NCBI RefSeq assembly: GCF_023155275.1
Contig: NZ_JALMUV010000012.1
Coordinates: 62,001 to 126,000, forward strand
DNA from: Streptomyces rhizoryzae
Lineage (GTDB): Bacteria; Actinomycetota; Actinomycetes; Streptomycetales; Streptomycetaceae
Direction of reading: 5' to 3'
DNA: 64,000 nucleotides
Shown: positions 8,139 to 17,179 of the stretch, piece by piece
Numbering within the stretch: the first letter of the stretch is position 1
How the letters are laid out: each line of letters starts with the position of its first letter
Position numbers and translations under genes: made by a program
The notes under the pieces: generated by a model
Databases searched by the model: none
Seen by the model: the letters and a program-made list of their open reading frames with translations, nothing else
Told to the model about the DNA's origin: nothing

Positions 8139-9593
8139 ATGACGGACCGGAACACGGCCGGGGCCGCGGCGGCGCCCGGCGGCACCGGCGGGAGGGCCCC
8201 GGTGCGGCGCGGGCGGCGGTGGATCGAGCACTGGGATCCGGAGGACGAGGCGTTCTGGCGGGAGACGGGGCGGCGGACCGCCCGGCGCAACCTCGCCGTC
8301 TCGGTGCTCACCGAGCACCTCGGCTTCGCGGTGTGGAGCCTGTGGTCGGTGCTGGTGCTCTTCCTGGGGCCGGCGTACGGGATCGACGCGGCCGGGAAGT
8401 TCGGCCTGGTGGCGGTGGCGACGCTGGCGGGCGCGGTGCTGCGGGTGCCGTACACCGTCGCCGCGGCGCGGTTCGGCGGCCGTGACCGGACGGTGGCCGG
8501 GGCGCTGCTGCTGGTGGTGCCGGCGGCCGCCGCGGCGCTGGTGGTGGCGCGGCCGGGGGCGCCGTACGGGGCGTTCCTGGCGGCGGCCGCGCTGACCGGT
8601 GCCGGCGGCGGGAGCTTCGCCTCCTCGATGGCCAACGTCAACGCCTTCTACCCGCAGCGCCGGAAGGGCTGGGCGCTGGGGCTCAACGCCGGCGGCGGCA
8701 ACCTCGGGGTGCCGGCGGTGCAGCTGCTGGGGCTGCTGGTGCTCGGGACGGCCGGTTCCGGCCACCCCTGGCTGGTGCCGGCCGGCTACCTGCCGCTCGC
8801 GGTCCTGGCGGCGGTGCTGGCGGCGCGGCGGATGGACAACCTCGGGCCGGTCCGCCACGGCACCGGGGCGGTCGCCGAGGCGGCCCGGGACCGGCACACC
8901 TGGCTGCTGGCGCTGCTCTACCTCGGCACCTTCGGGTCGTTCATCGGCTACAGCTTCGCCTTCGGGCTGGTGCTCCAGTACCAGTTCGCGCGCACCCCGC
9001 TCCAGGCGGCGGCGCTGACCTTCGCCGGGCCGCTGCTGGGGTCGCTGGCCCGGCCGGCCGGCGGGTGGCTGGCGGACCGGTACGGCGGGGCCCGGGTCGC
9101 GCTGGGCGCCTTCGCGGCGCTGGGCGCGGCCACCGGCGTGGTGCTGGCCGCCTCGGGGCTGCGCTCGCTGCCGCTCTTCCTCGCCGGATTCACCGCGCTG
9201 TTCGTGGTCTCCGGGGCGGGCAACGGCGCGACGTACAAGATGATCCCGGCCGTCTTCCGGGTCCGGGCGGCCCGCCGCGGACTGTCCGGCGCGGCGGCCA
9301 CGGCCTCCGCGCGGCGGCTTGCGGGGGCCGCGATGGGGCTGATCGGCGCGGTGGGGGCGCTGGGCGGGCTGGGCGTCGACCTCGCCTTCCGGGAGGCGTT
9401 CGCGGCCACCGGCTCCGGGGTGCCGGCGTTCGCCGCGTTCCTGGTCTGCTACGCGGTGTGCGGGGCGGTCACCCGGTGCGTGTACCTGCGCCGGCCGGTG
9501 CGCGGCGGGCCCGCGCCGGAACCGGACGGGGCGGCCCGCCGCCCGGTCGCCGCCGACGTCTGGAAACCGCACACCGGACGGCACGTTCTTTAA
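8139..9593 (+). CDS. narK: Nitrate/nitrite transporter NarK
   Basis: A 484-residue MFS transporter of the nitrate/nitrite porter family. The nitrate signature is clear: GGGSFASSMANVNAFYP in one transmembrane helix followed by RRKGWALGLNAGGGNLGV, and a second glycine-rich signature (SGAGNGATYKMIP) in the C-terminal half. It has a hydrophilic N-terminus with WDPEDEAFW. Import of nitrate for assimilation is the likely role, given the downstream nnaR gene and the upstream GlnR-box match. ATG at 8139 follows GGGAGGCGGG; a TTG 12 bp upstream is less likely. Confidence 0.93.
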   Translation: MTDRNTAGAAAAPGGTGGRAPVRRGRRWIEHWDPEDEAFWRETGRRTARRNLAVSVLTEHLGFAVWSLWSVLVLFLGPAYGIDAAGKFGLVAVATLAGAVLRVPYTVAAARFGGRDRTVAGALLLVVPAAAAALVVARPGAPYGAFLAAAALTGAGGGSFASSMANVNAFYPQRRKGWALGLNAGGGNLGVPAVQLLGLLVLGTAGSGHPWLVPAGYLPLAVLAAVLAARRMDNLGPVRHGTGAVAEAARDRHTWLLALLYLGTFGSFIGYSFAFGLVLQYQFARTPLQAAALTFAGPLLGSLARPAGGWLADRYGGARVALGAFAALGAATGVVLAASGLRSLPLFLAGFTALFVVSGAGNGATYKMIPAVFRVRAARRGLSGAAATASARRLAGAAMGLIGAVGALGGLGVDLAFREAFAATGSGVPAFAAFLVCYAVCGAVTRCVYLRRPVRGGPAPEPDGAARRPVAADVWKPHTGRHVL

Positions 9594-9689
9594 CCGGCGG
9601 GTAATACTGGCGCACCGGATGTGTCATGTGCCGTTGGCAGGCTCGGTACCTTGGAGCGCTACCTCGCGGGGCGGAGTGGGACGTAAGCG

Positions 9690-10880
9690 ATGCACGAGCA
9701 GCAGGAGGACCGGCGGGCGGACACCGGGCGGCCGGCGTCCCCGGATCCGGCGGTGCGGCCGCTGGAGGGCTTCACCGTCGGGGTGACCGCGGCCCGCCGC
9801 GCCGACGAGCTGGCCGCGCTGCTGGAGCGCCGCGGCGCCCGGGTGGTGGCGGCCCCGGCGCTGCGCATCGTGCCGCTGCCGGACGACGCCGAACTCCTCG
9901 CGGTCACCCGCGCGCTGGCCGGCGACCCGCCGGACGTGGTGGTGGCCACCACCGCCATCGGCTTCCGCGGCTGGATCGAGGCGGCGGACGGCTGGGGGCT
10001 GGGCGAGGCGCTGCTGGGCCGGCTGGCCGGTGCGGAGCTGCTGGCCCGCGGCCCGAAGGTGCGCGGCGCGATCCGGGCCGCCGGGCTGACCGAGACCTGG
10101 TCGCCGGCCTCGGAGTCGATGGCCGAGGTGCTCGACCGGCTGCTGGCCCGGGGCGTGGCCGGCCGGCGGATCGCGGTGCAGCTGCACGGGGAGCCGCTGC
10201 CGGGGTTCACCGAGGCGCTGCGGGCCGCCGGCGCGGAGGTCACCGGCGTGCCGGTCTACCGCTGGATGCCGCCGGCCGACCTCGGCCCGGTGGACCGGCT
10301 GCTGGACGGGGTGCTGGCGCGCCAGGTGGACGCGGTGACGTTCACCAGCGCGCCGGCCGCCGCCTCGCTGCTGCGCCGGGCCGAGGAGCGGGGCTGCCGG
10401 CCGGAGCTGCTGGCCGCGCTGCGCCAGGACGTCCTGGCGGCCTGCGTGGGGCCGGTGACCGCGCTCCCGCTGGAGGCGCTGGACGTGCCGACCCGGCAGC
10501 CGGAGCGGTTCCGGCTGGGGCCGCTGGTGCGGCTGCTGTGCCGGGAACTGCCCGCCCGGGTGCGGCCGTTGCCGGTGGCCGGGCGGCGGCTGGAGATCCG
10601 CGGCCGGGCCGCGGTGGTGGACGGCGCGCTGCGCCCGGTGCCGCCCGCCGGGATGGCGCTGCTGCGCGCCCTGGCCCGGCGCCCCGGCTGGGTGGTGGCC
10701 CGGGCCGAGCTGCTGCGGGCGCTGCCGGGCGCGGGCCGGGACGAGCACGCGGTGGAGACCGCGGTGGCGCGGCTGCGGACGGCGCTGGGCGAGCCCCGGC
10801 TGATCCAGACGGTGGTCAAGCGCGGCTACCGCCTGGCCCTGGACCCGGCGGCGGCCGGCGGGCGGTACGCGGGCCGGTAG
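9690..10880 (+). CDS. nnaR: NnaR-type nitrate assimilation regulator (HemD-like domain fused to winged helix)
   Basis: A 396-residue two-domain protein. Residues 25-270 match uroporphyrinogen-III synthase (HemD) in pattern, including FTVGVTAARRADELAALL near the start and DAVTFTSAPAA. Residues about 300-385 form an OmpR/PhoB-type winged helix (GMALLRALARRPGWVVARAELL ending TVVKRGYRL). This fusion, next to narK, is the known arrangement of NnaR, which cooperates with GlnR to switch on nitrate and nitrite assimilation. The HemD part is probably a sensor and not the main haem-pathway enzyme. It lies 96 bp downstream of narK in the same direction. Confidence 0.88.
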   Translation: MHEQQEDRRADTGRPASPDPAVRPLEGFTVGVTAARRADELAALLERRGARVVAAPALRIVPLPDDAELLAVTRALAGDPPDVVVATTAIGFRGWIEAADGWGLGEALLGRLAGAELLARGPKVRGAIRAAGLTETWSPASESMAEVLDRLLARGVAGRRIAVQLHGEPLPGFTEALRAAGAEVTGVPVYRWMPPADLGPVDRLLDGVLARQVDAVTFTSAPAAASLLRRAEERGCRPELLAALRQDVLAACVGPVTALPLEALDVPTRQPERFRLGPLVRLLCRELPARVRPLPVAGRRLEIRGRAAVVDGALRPVPPAGMALLRALARRPGWVVARAELLRALPGAGRDEHAVETAVARLRTALGEPRLIQTVVKRGYRLALDPAAAGGRYAGR

Positions 10881-10893
10881 CCGCGGGCGGCGG

Positions 10894-11670
10894 TCACTCC
10901 GGGTGGCTCACCCGGATCTTGGACTGGCCGTGCGGTCGGGTCTCCCAGTCCGCCATGAATTGCGCCGCGAGGCCGTGCTTGCGGGCCAGCGCCAGCAGGG
11001 TCTCGGTCCGGTAGTAGAAGTCCTCCCGCAGCACCTGGTGCTCGGCGCCCTCGGTGCGGTCGAAGGTGAAGTCGAAGAAGCCGCCGGGGGCCAGGATCCG
11101 GCCGACGTTGGCCAGGCACTCGTCGATGATGGGCAGCGGGGAGTGCGAGAAGACGCTGTGCGCGTGCACGACGTCGAAGTGGCCGGCCGGCAGGAAGTCC
11201 AGCGTCAGGTCCTGGGTGATCGTCAGGTGCGGGAGTTTCTCCTGGAGTTCGTAGGTGGTCAGGGTGCGCTTGGCGGCTATCAGGATGTCCGGGGAGATGT
11301 CGATGCCGTAGTAGTGGCCGGGGTCGAGGTGGGCGATGAAGCGCCAGCCGGCGCGGAGGTTGCCGCACCCGATGTCGAGCATCCGGTGCCCGGGCCGCAG
11401 CCCGTGCTCCACGAGGTAGTCGAACTGCATCCGGCCGAGCGCCAGCCACCGGTCGTGGCTGCGGCTGCCGACCGCGGCCTCGGGGCTGCGGCCGGCGTCG
11501 GAGGCCATCACCGCCCGGTAGTACCCGACGTGGTCGGGGTGCTTCAGGCGCAGCCAGGTGTCGCGGGCGTGGCGCTTGACGTAGGGGGCGATCCGGGCCG
11601 GGTTGCGGACCGCGTAGCCGAGCTTGTGGGCGAGGCTGGCGCGGTTCTTCAGCAGCGGTGAGGACGACAT
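10894..11670 (-). CDS. Class I SAM-dependent methyltransferase
   Basis: A 258-residue soluble enzyme. The SAM-binding glycine-rich loop MLDIGCGNLRAGW lies near residues 96-108, the acidic residue at the end of strand 2 is in YYGIDIS, and FDVVHAHSVFSH gives the motif IV region. The substrate is not evident. Its start is 10 bp from a dense array of inverted repeats (11681-11730) that also precedes the divergent CGNR regulator, so the two genes may share control. It ends 13 bp from the convergent nnaR gene. Confidence 0.82.
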   Translation of the reverse strand: MSSSPLLKNRASLAHKLGYAVRNPARIAPYVKRHARDTWLRLKHPDHVGYYRAVMASDAGRSPEAAVGSRSHDRWLALGRMQFDYLVEHGLRPGHRMLDIGCGNLRAGWRFIAHLDPGHYYGIDISPDILIAAKRTLTTYELQEKLPHLTITQDLTLDFLPAGHFDVVHAHSVFSHSPLPIIDECLANVGRILAPGGFFDFTFDRTEGAEHQVLREDFYYRTETLLALARKHGLAAQFMADWETRPHGQSKIRVSHPE

Positions 11671-11680
11671 GCCGCCGGAC

Positions 11681-11730
11681 TATACATGAGATGTATACGC
11701 GCGATGTCTACATGAGGGGTCTACATCGCG
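11681..11730. promoter_or_regulatory. Operator-like array of inverted repeats
   Basis: Two nested symmetrical elements lie in the 229-bp divergent gap. TATACAT-GAG-ATGTATA (11681-11697) is a perfect 7-bp inverted repeat. CGCGATGT (11700-11707) pairs with ACATCGCG (11723-11730), and the left arm overlaps a second small palindrome, ATGT-CT-ACAT (11704-11713). The short word TACAT recurs. AT-rich symmetry like this is rare in the surrounding GC-rich DNA and suggests binding of one or two dimeric repressors. Confidence 0.6.
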
Positions 11731-11899
11731 TGTTTACCGGGTGTCCGCCTTCGGTGTCCGTGGGCGGGTGCGGCCCCGGCCGGTCGCGGGCGGGCCCCGC
11801 GGGGTTCCCGCGCGCGGCCCGCCCGGGCACCCTGGAAGCGCCCCGCCCCCCTTGCCCCGCCGACCCGCGTCCCGCCCCGTTGTCAGGAGTGACAGGCAC

Positions 11900-12484
11900 A
11901 TGGCAGCCCCCTACGGCCTCCGGTTCGACTGCGGGCGGATCTGCCTGGACCTGATCGCCACCGCCGGCGCCGGCCCGGCCGGGTCCGAACGCCTCACCGG
12001 GCCCGGCCCGCTGGCCGCCTGGCTGGCCGGCGCCGGGCTGGTCCCGCCCGGCGCCCCGCCCGGCGGGCTCGACGCCGGCTGGGTCGCCCGCTTCCGCGCG
12101 CTGCGCGCCCTGCTCACCCGGATCGTCGGCGCCGAACTCCACGGCCGCGCCGCCCCGTTCGACCTCGCGCTGCTCAACACCGCCGCCGCGGCCGCCCCGC
12201 CGCCCGCCCTGCGCGCGGTCCGCGCCCCGGACGGCACGCTGACCGCCGCCCTGGCCGCCCCGCCCGACTGCGCCGGACTGCTGGCGGCGGTGGCCCGGGA
12301 CGCCGTCGCCCTGCTCACCGACCCGGTGGCGCGCGGGCGGCTGCGCCGGTGCGCCGGCGACGGCTGCCCGCTGGTCTACCTGGACACCTCGCACGGTCGG
12401 CGGCGCCGCTGGTGCTCCGGCGAGGTCTGCGGCAACCGCGCCCGGGTGGCCCGCCACCGCCGCCGCTCCGCAGGCGCCCGGTGA
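11900..12484 (+). CDS. CGNR zinc-finger (ABATE-type) transcriptional regulator
   Basis: A 194-residue protein. The N-terminal half (DCGRICLDLIATAG) is the ligand-binding ABATE-like region. The C-terminal 40 residues carry the CGNR zinc finger: two cysteines in RCAGDGCPLVYLD and two in RWCSGEVCGNRARVARHR. Proteins of this type are putative regulators abundant in actinomycetes, with few known ligands. ATG at 11900 follows AGGAG. The operator-like array 170 bp upstream makes autoregulation, or control of the divergent methyltransferase, plausible. Confidence 0.85.
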   Translation: MAAPYGLRFDCGRICLDLIATAGAGPAGSERLTGPGPLAAWLAGAGLVPPGAPPGGLDAGWVARFRALRALLTRIVGAELHGRAAPFDLALLNTAAAAAPPPALRAVRAPDGTLTAALAAPPDCAGLLAAVARDAVALLTDPVARGRLRRCAGDGCPLVYLDTSHGRRRRWCSGEVCGNRARVARHRRRSAGAR

Positions 12485-12623
12485 CCGTTCCGGACCGTCC
12501 GGACCGCGCCTTGAGTCAACATCCGACCGGCTCCGTCCGTGTTTGTCCGTCCCTCCAGGTGCGCGCGGTGCCGCCTTCGCGTACGGTTGACGGCTGCCCT
12601 ACGCACAGCAGAAGGGGGCCTGG

Positions 12624-15044
12624 GTGGCCGCGCACAACGCCACGCACGCACCGGACCACGCACCGGATTCCGTTCGGGACCGCGAGATCGAGGCCGAGCA
12701 GGCGCATCTCGACCGCGTCTACCGGCGCCTCGAGGAGAAGATCCACGAGGCCGAGTTCCTGATGGACGACGCCGCCAAGCGCGGCCAGGTCGGCACGCCC
12801 GGCGCACTCGCCGAACGGGACGCCCAGGTCTTCCAGGCCGGCGTCCACCTGCACCGGCTCAACTCCGAGTACGAGGACTTCCTCTTCGGCCGGATCGACC
12901 TGCTGCTCGGCAAGGACGGCAAGAAGGGCCCGGACGGCGCCCACACCTCCGTCGAGCCCGCCGACGGCGTCATCCGGGACGGCCGCGCCGAGATCGCCGA
13001 GACCCTGCACATCGGCCGCCTCGGCGTCCTGGACGCGGACTACTCCCCGCTGGTCATCGACTGGCGGGCGCCGGCCGCCGCCCCCTTCTACCGCGCCACC
13101 CCGGTCGCCCCCGGCCGGGTCGTCCGCCGCCGCGTCATCCGCTCCAAGGGCCGCCGGGTGCTGGGCGTGGAGGACGACCTGATGCGCCCGGAGGTCACCG
13201 CGACCCTGGACGGCGCGGAGCTGCCGGCGGTCGGCGACGGTGCGCTGATGGCCGCGCTGGGCCGGGCCCGCAGCCACACCATGCGGGACATCGTCGCCTC
13301 CATCCAGGCCGAGCAGGACCTGGTCATCCGGGCGCCCGCCGCCTCCGTCACCGAGGTCGAGGGCGGTCCGGGCACCGGCAAGACCGCGGTCGCCCTGCAC
13401 CGCGCCGCCTACCTCCTCTACCAGGACCGCCGCCGCTACGCCGGCGGCATCCTGATCGTCTCCCCGACCCCGCTCCTGGTCGCCTACACCGAGGGCGTGC
13501 TGCCCTCCCTGGGCGAGGAGGGGCAGGTCGCCATCCGGGCGCTCGGCTCGCTGGTGGAGGGCGCCGAGGCGACCGCCTACGACCCGCCGGCGGTCTCCCG
13601 CATCAAGGGCTCGGCGCGGATGGCCAAGCTGCTGCGCCGGGCCGCCCGCGGCGCCCTGGAGGGCACCGCCCCGCCCGCCCCGCCGCGCGCCCCCGCGGCG
13701 GACGGCGGCCAGCTGTCCCTGGAGGACCTCGCCGGCCCGGCCCCCGCCCCCGCCGTACCGGACCGCCTCCGGGTCGTCGCGTTCGGCACCCGCCTCGAAC
13801 TCGACGCGGACCGGCTGCGCACCGTCCGGCAGACCGCCCTGGGCGGCACCGCCCCGGTCAACCTGCTGCGCCCGCGCGCCCGCCGGCTGATCCTGGACGC
13901 CCTGTGGGCCGCGTCCGGTGCGGCCCGCCGCTACCCCGACCCGGAGCTGGCCGCCGAGGCCCGCCAGGGCTTCGACGAGGACATCGCCACCGAGCCGGAG
14001 TTCCAGGCGTTCCTGGACGCCTGGTGGCCGGAGCTCACCCCGCGCGGCGTACTGGCCGCGATGGCCGACGAGCGCCGCCTGGGCCGCTGGTCCCGCCGCC
14101 TGCTCACCCCGCGCGAGGCGCGCCAACTGGCCCGCTCCCTGCGGCGGTTGGGCGACGACGGGCAGGGCCCGCTGTCGGTCCACGACATCGCGCTGCTGGA
14201 CGAGCTCCAGCAGATCCTCGGCGCCCCGGCGCGTCCGGCCCGCCCGCGCGAGGCCGACCCGCTGGACCAGCTCACCGGCCTGGAGGAGCTGACCACCTAC
14301 GCCGACCGGCTCGCCGGCGGCCGCGGCCGCCGCGACCGGCTGGAGGAGGAGCGCACCGACTACGCCCACGTCATCGTCGACGAGGCGCAGGACCTGACGC
14401 CGATGCAGTGGCGGATGGTCGGCCGCCGCGGCCGGCACGCCACCTGGACCGTGGTCGGCGACCCGGCCCAGTCGTCCTGGTCCGACCCGGACGAGGCCGC
14501 CGAGGCCCGGGACGAGGCGCTCGGCACCCGCCCCCGCCGCCGCTTCACGCTCACCGTGAACTACCGCAATCCGGCCGAGATCGCCGAGCTGGCGTCCCGG
14601 GTGCTGGCGCTGGCCATGCCCGGCACCCCGGCCCCCCGGGCGGTCCGCTCCACGGGCCTGCGGCCGCGCTTCGCGGTCGTCCCGGGCCCGGACGGGGCCG
14701 GGGAGGCCGCGCTGGCCGCGGCCACCGCCGCCGAGGCCGCGCGGCTGCTGGCCGAGGTCGAGGGCACGGTCGGCGTGGTGGTGGCGATGCGCCGCCGCGA
14801 GCAGGCCCGCGGCTGGCTGGCGGACCTGGGCGACCGGGTGGTGGCCCTGGGCTCCCTGGAGGCCAAGGGGCTGGAGTACGACGCGACCCTGGTGGTCTCG
14901 CCCGCCGAGATCGCCGACGAGTCCCCGGCCGGCCTGCGGGTGCTCTACGTCGCCCTGACCCGCGCCACCCAGCGCCTGACCGTGCTCTCCGCCGCCGCGG
15001 ACGAGCCGGACCCGGACGGCGTCCCCGACCTGCTGCGGGACTGA
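12624..15044 (+). CDS. helD: HelD-like RNA polymerase recycling ATPase (UvrD-family)
   Basis: An 806-residue superfamily 1 ATPase. It starts with a charged helical arm (residues 15-100, EAEQAHLDRVYRRLEEKIHEAEF), which in HelD proteins inserts into the RNA polymerase secondary channel. Walker A is GGPGTGKTAV near residue 246, Walker B VIVDEAQDLTPMQW near residue 585, and the helicase-like motif VALTRATQRL is close to the C-terminus. HelD releases stalled RNA polymerase. The related rifamycin-resistance paralogue HelR is usually preceded by the rifamycin-associated element, which I do not find here. The GTG start at 12624 follows AGAAGGGGGCC. Confidence 0.85.
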   Translation: MAAHNATHAPDHAPDSVRDREIEAEQAHLDRVYRRLEEKIHEAEFLMDDAAKRGQVGTPGALAERDAQVFQAGVHLHRLNSEYEDFLFGRIDLLLGKDGKKGPDGAHTSVEPADGVIRDGRAEIAETLHIGRLGVLDADYSPLVIDWRAPAAAPFYRATPVAPGRVVRRRVIRSKGRRVLGVEDDLMRPEVTATLDGAELPAVGDGALMAALGRARSHTMRDIVASIQAEQDLVIRAPAASVTEVEGGPGTGKTAVALHRAAYLLYQDRRRYAGGILIVSPTPLLVAYTEGVLPSLGEEGQVAIRALGSLVEGAEATAYDPPAVSRIKGSARMAKLLRRAARGALEGTAPPAPPRAPAADGGQLSLEDLAGPAPAPAVPDRLRVVAFGTRLELDADRLRTVRQTALGGTAPVNLLRPRARRLILDALWAASGAARRYPDPELAAEARQGFDEDIATEPEFQAFLDAWWPELTPRGVLAAMADERRLGRWSRRLLTPREARQLARSLRRLGDDGQGPLSVHDIALLDELQQILGAPARPARPREADPLDQLTGLEELTTYADRLAGGRGRRDRLEEERTDYAHVIVDEAQDLTPMQWRMVGRRGRHATWTVVGDPAQSSWSDPDEAAEARDEALGTRPRRRFTLTVNYRNPAEIAELASRVLALAMPGTPAPRAVRSTGLRPRFAVVPGPDGAGEAALAAATAAEAARLLAEVEGTVGVVVAMRRREQARGWLADLGDRVVALGSLEAKGLEYDATLVVSPAEIADESPAGLRVLYVALTRATQRLTVLSAAADEPDPDGVPDLLRD

Positions 15045-15497
15045 GCGCCGCGGGCCGGCCCCCGGACCGTGTCCGAGGTCATGGTGCAGGACGGGATCCG
15101 CTTGCCGGGATGGTTTGTTAGCCTGGGTGAGGCACCGGCCCGATCCAAGCCCCCGGGCCCAACCATCGTCGCTACGAGCGACCACTTGCCGCGAGGCGAG
15201 CATGGCGGGTCGGTGTCACTTGAACAACGCGGGCGTTCCTCCTCCGGGAGGGGCGCCCGCGCTCGTTTTCCACCGCCCGACCGGCGCCGGGAATCCGGAT
15301 GGCCGGATCACGACCCCGGAGGGGGCTTCCGCTTCAGCGAGCAACTCTCGTATGGTGGAAGAGTCTTTCCGAAAATCGTAGCTGGTTACCGTGTACCAGC
15401 TGGTAGGTGGGACGATCGAACAACGCGCTCCGGCTCGGGCACCCCTGAGTACCGGGGCCGCCCAGAGAGAAACCAGGGAAAGCAGAGGAAGTCGGCC
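15045..15497 (+). other. Long structured leader upstream of the malic enzyme gene
   Basis: A 453-bp gap. It contains a terminator-like hairpin with a T-run (15228-15261, listed separately), a perfect 7-bp inverted repeat AGCTGGT (15380-15386) with ACCAGCT (15395-15401), and a 59-codon frame (15202-15381) starting MAGRCHLNNAGVPPP that spans the hairpin and stops just before the inverted repeat. Codon use in that frame is not strongly Streptomyces-like. The layout resembles an attenuation leader, but no known riboswitch class is recognisable. Confidence 0.45.
15228..15261 (+). terminator. Terminator or attenuator hairpin in the malic enzyme leader
   Basis: An 8-bp perfect stem, CGCGGGCG (15228-15235) with CGCCCGCG (15254-15261), has an inner CCTCC/GGAGG pairing and is followed by CTCGTTTTCC. 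It lies 184 bp after helD and 237 bp before the malic enzyme start. It could terminate helD or attenuate the downstream gene. Confidence 0.5.
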
Positions 15498-16931
15498 ATG
15501 GCAACGGCGCCTAGCGTCTCGTATTCGATGACGGTGCGACTGGAAGTTCCCGCAAGCGGCACCGCCGTCAGCCAGCTCACCACGGCCGTGGAGTCCTCCG
15601 GCGGGTCGGTCACCGGCCTCGACGTGACCGCGTCCGGCCACGAAAAACTCCGGATCGACGTCACGATCGCCGCCACCTCCACCGACCACGCCCAGGAGAT
15701 CGTCGCCAAGCTGCGCGGCATCGAGGGCGTCACGCTGGGCAAGGTCTCCGACCGGACCTTCCTGATGCACCTCGGCGGCAAGATCGAGATGTCGTCCAAG
15801 CACCCGATCCGCAACCGCGACGACCTGTCGATGGTCTACACCCCCGGCGTCGCCCGGGTCTGCCAGGCCATCGCCGACAACCCCGAGGACGCCCGCCGCC
15901 TGACCATCAAGCGCAACAGCGTCGCGGTGGTCACCGACGGCTCCGCCGTCCTCGGCCTCGGCAACATCGGCCCCAAGGCCGCCCTGCCCGTCATGGAGGG
16001 CAAGGCGGCCCTCTTCAAGCGGTTCGCGGGCATCGACGCCTGGCCGATCTGCCTGGACACCCAGGACACCGACGCGATCGTGGAGATCGTCAAGGCGATC
16101 GCCCCCGGCTTCGCGGGCATCAACCTGGAGGACATCTCCGCGCCCCGCTGCTTCGAGATCGAGGCCCGGCTGCGCGAGGCCCTGGACATCCCGGTCTTCC
16201 ACGACGACCAGCACGGCACCGCCATCGTGGTGCTCGCCGCGCTCACCAACGCGCTGCGGGTGGTCGGCAAGAAGATCGAGGACGTCCGGGTCGTGATGTC
16301 CGGCGCCGGCGCCGCCGGCACCGCCATCCTCAAGCTGCTGCTGGCCGCCGGCGTCGGGCACGCGGTGGTCGCCGACATCCACGGCGTGGTGCACGCCGGC
16401 CGCGCCGACCTGGTCGACGCCGACCCCGACTCCGCGCTGCGCTGGATCGCCGACAACACCAACCCCGAGGGCGTCACCGGCACCCTCAAGGAGGCCGTGG
16501 TCGGCGCCGACGTCTTCATCGGCGTCTCCGCCCCGAACGTCCTCGACGGCGACGACGTGGCGAAGATGGCCGACGGCGCGATCGTGTTCGCGCTGGCCAA
16601 CCCCGACCCGGAGGTCGACCCGGCGCTGGCCCGGCAGACCGCCGCCGTCGTGGCCACCGGCCGCTCGGACTTCCCCAACCAGATCAACAACGTGCTGGTG
16701 TTCCCCGGGGTCTTCCGCGGCCTGCTGGACGCCGCGTCGCGTACGGTGAACACCGAGATGATGCTGGCCGCCGCCCGCGCGCTCGCCGACGTCGTGCTGG
16801 ATGACGAGCTCAACGCGAACTACATCATCCCCAGCGTCTTCAACGAGAAGGTCGCGGGTGCGGTGGCCGGCGCGGTGCGGGACGCGGCGAAGGCCGCCGG
16901 CGAGGCTGTGACGGCCGCCACGGGCGTCTGA
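15498..16931 (+). CDS. NAD-dependent malic enzyme with N-terminal ACT domain
   Basis: A 477-residue enzyme that oxidatively decarboxylates malate to pyruvate. Residues 8-85 form an ACT-type regulatory domain (SYSMTVRLEVPASGTAVSQL). The malic enzyme proper follows: SMVYTPGVARVC, a substrate-binding lysine region (GKAALFKRFAGIDAWPICLDT), the metal-binding acids in INLEDISAPRCFEIE and VFHDDQHGTAIV, and the nucleotide-binding GAGAAGTAI. The ACT domain suggests allosteric control by an amino acid or related ligand. The start follows AGAGGAAGTCGGCC. In S. coelicolor the NAD-dependent enzyme sits in the same place, next to hup. Confidence 0.92.
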   Translation: MATAPSVSYSMTVRLEVPASGTAVSQLTTAVESSGGSVTGLDVTASGHEKLRIDVTIAATSTDHAQEIVAKLRGIEGVTLGKVSDRTFLMHLGGKIEMSSKHPIRNRDDLSMVYTPGVARVCQAIADNPEDARRLTIKRNSVAVVTDGSAVLGLGNIGPKAALPVMEGKAALFKRFAGIDAWPICLDTQDTDAIVEIVKAIAPGFAGINLEDISAPRCFEIEARLREALDIPVFHDDQHGTAIVVLAALTNALRVVGKKIEDVRVVMSGAGAAGTAILKLLLAAGVGHAVVADIHGVVHAGRADLVDADPDSALRWIADNTNPEGVTGTLKEAVVGADVFIGVSAPNVLDGDDVAKMADGAIVFALANPDPEVDPALARQTAAVVATGRSDFPNQINNVLVFPGVFRGLLDAASRTVNTEMMLAAARALADVVLDDELNANYIIPSVFNEKVAGAVAGAVRDAAKAAGEAVTAATGV

Positions 16932-17179
16932 GACGGCGCGTCGCGGAACCTGCCCCCGCCGGGCCACCCATAGGGTGGCGGGTGACCCTCCAGGGGTGCC
17001 GGATTGGCTTTACCGCCGCAGGTGGGGGCAGGATGCGTATTCGGGCGCGAGGGTCTGGCACGTAGACCCGGGTCCGGAGACTGTCCGAGGGCCCTGGCAG
17101 CATCGGCTTCGCTGAGCCCAAATGTGCGGCTCCGCCGCGTGGCCCGCCGCATTGGCAAGAAGAACACGGGAGTACATAC

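Noticed and set aside
12485..12623. Rifamycin-associated element upstream of the HelD gene
   Set aside because: I looked for the inverted repeat that marks HelR-type rifamycin-resistance genes and found none, so the gene is called HelD.
12516..15203. Long open frame on the minus strand covering helD
   Set aside because: It is the mirror of helD, a product of GC3 bias. The translation is rich in Gly, Arg and Gln with no domain, while the plus-strand gene has a full set of ATPase motifs.
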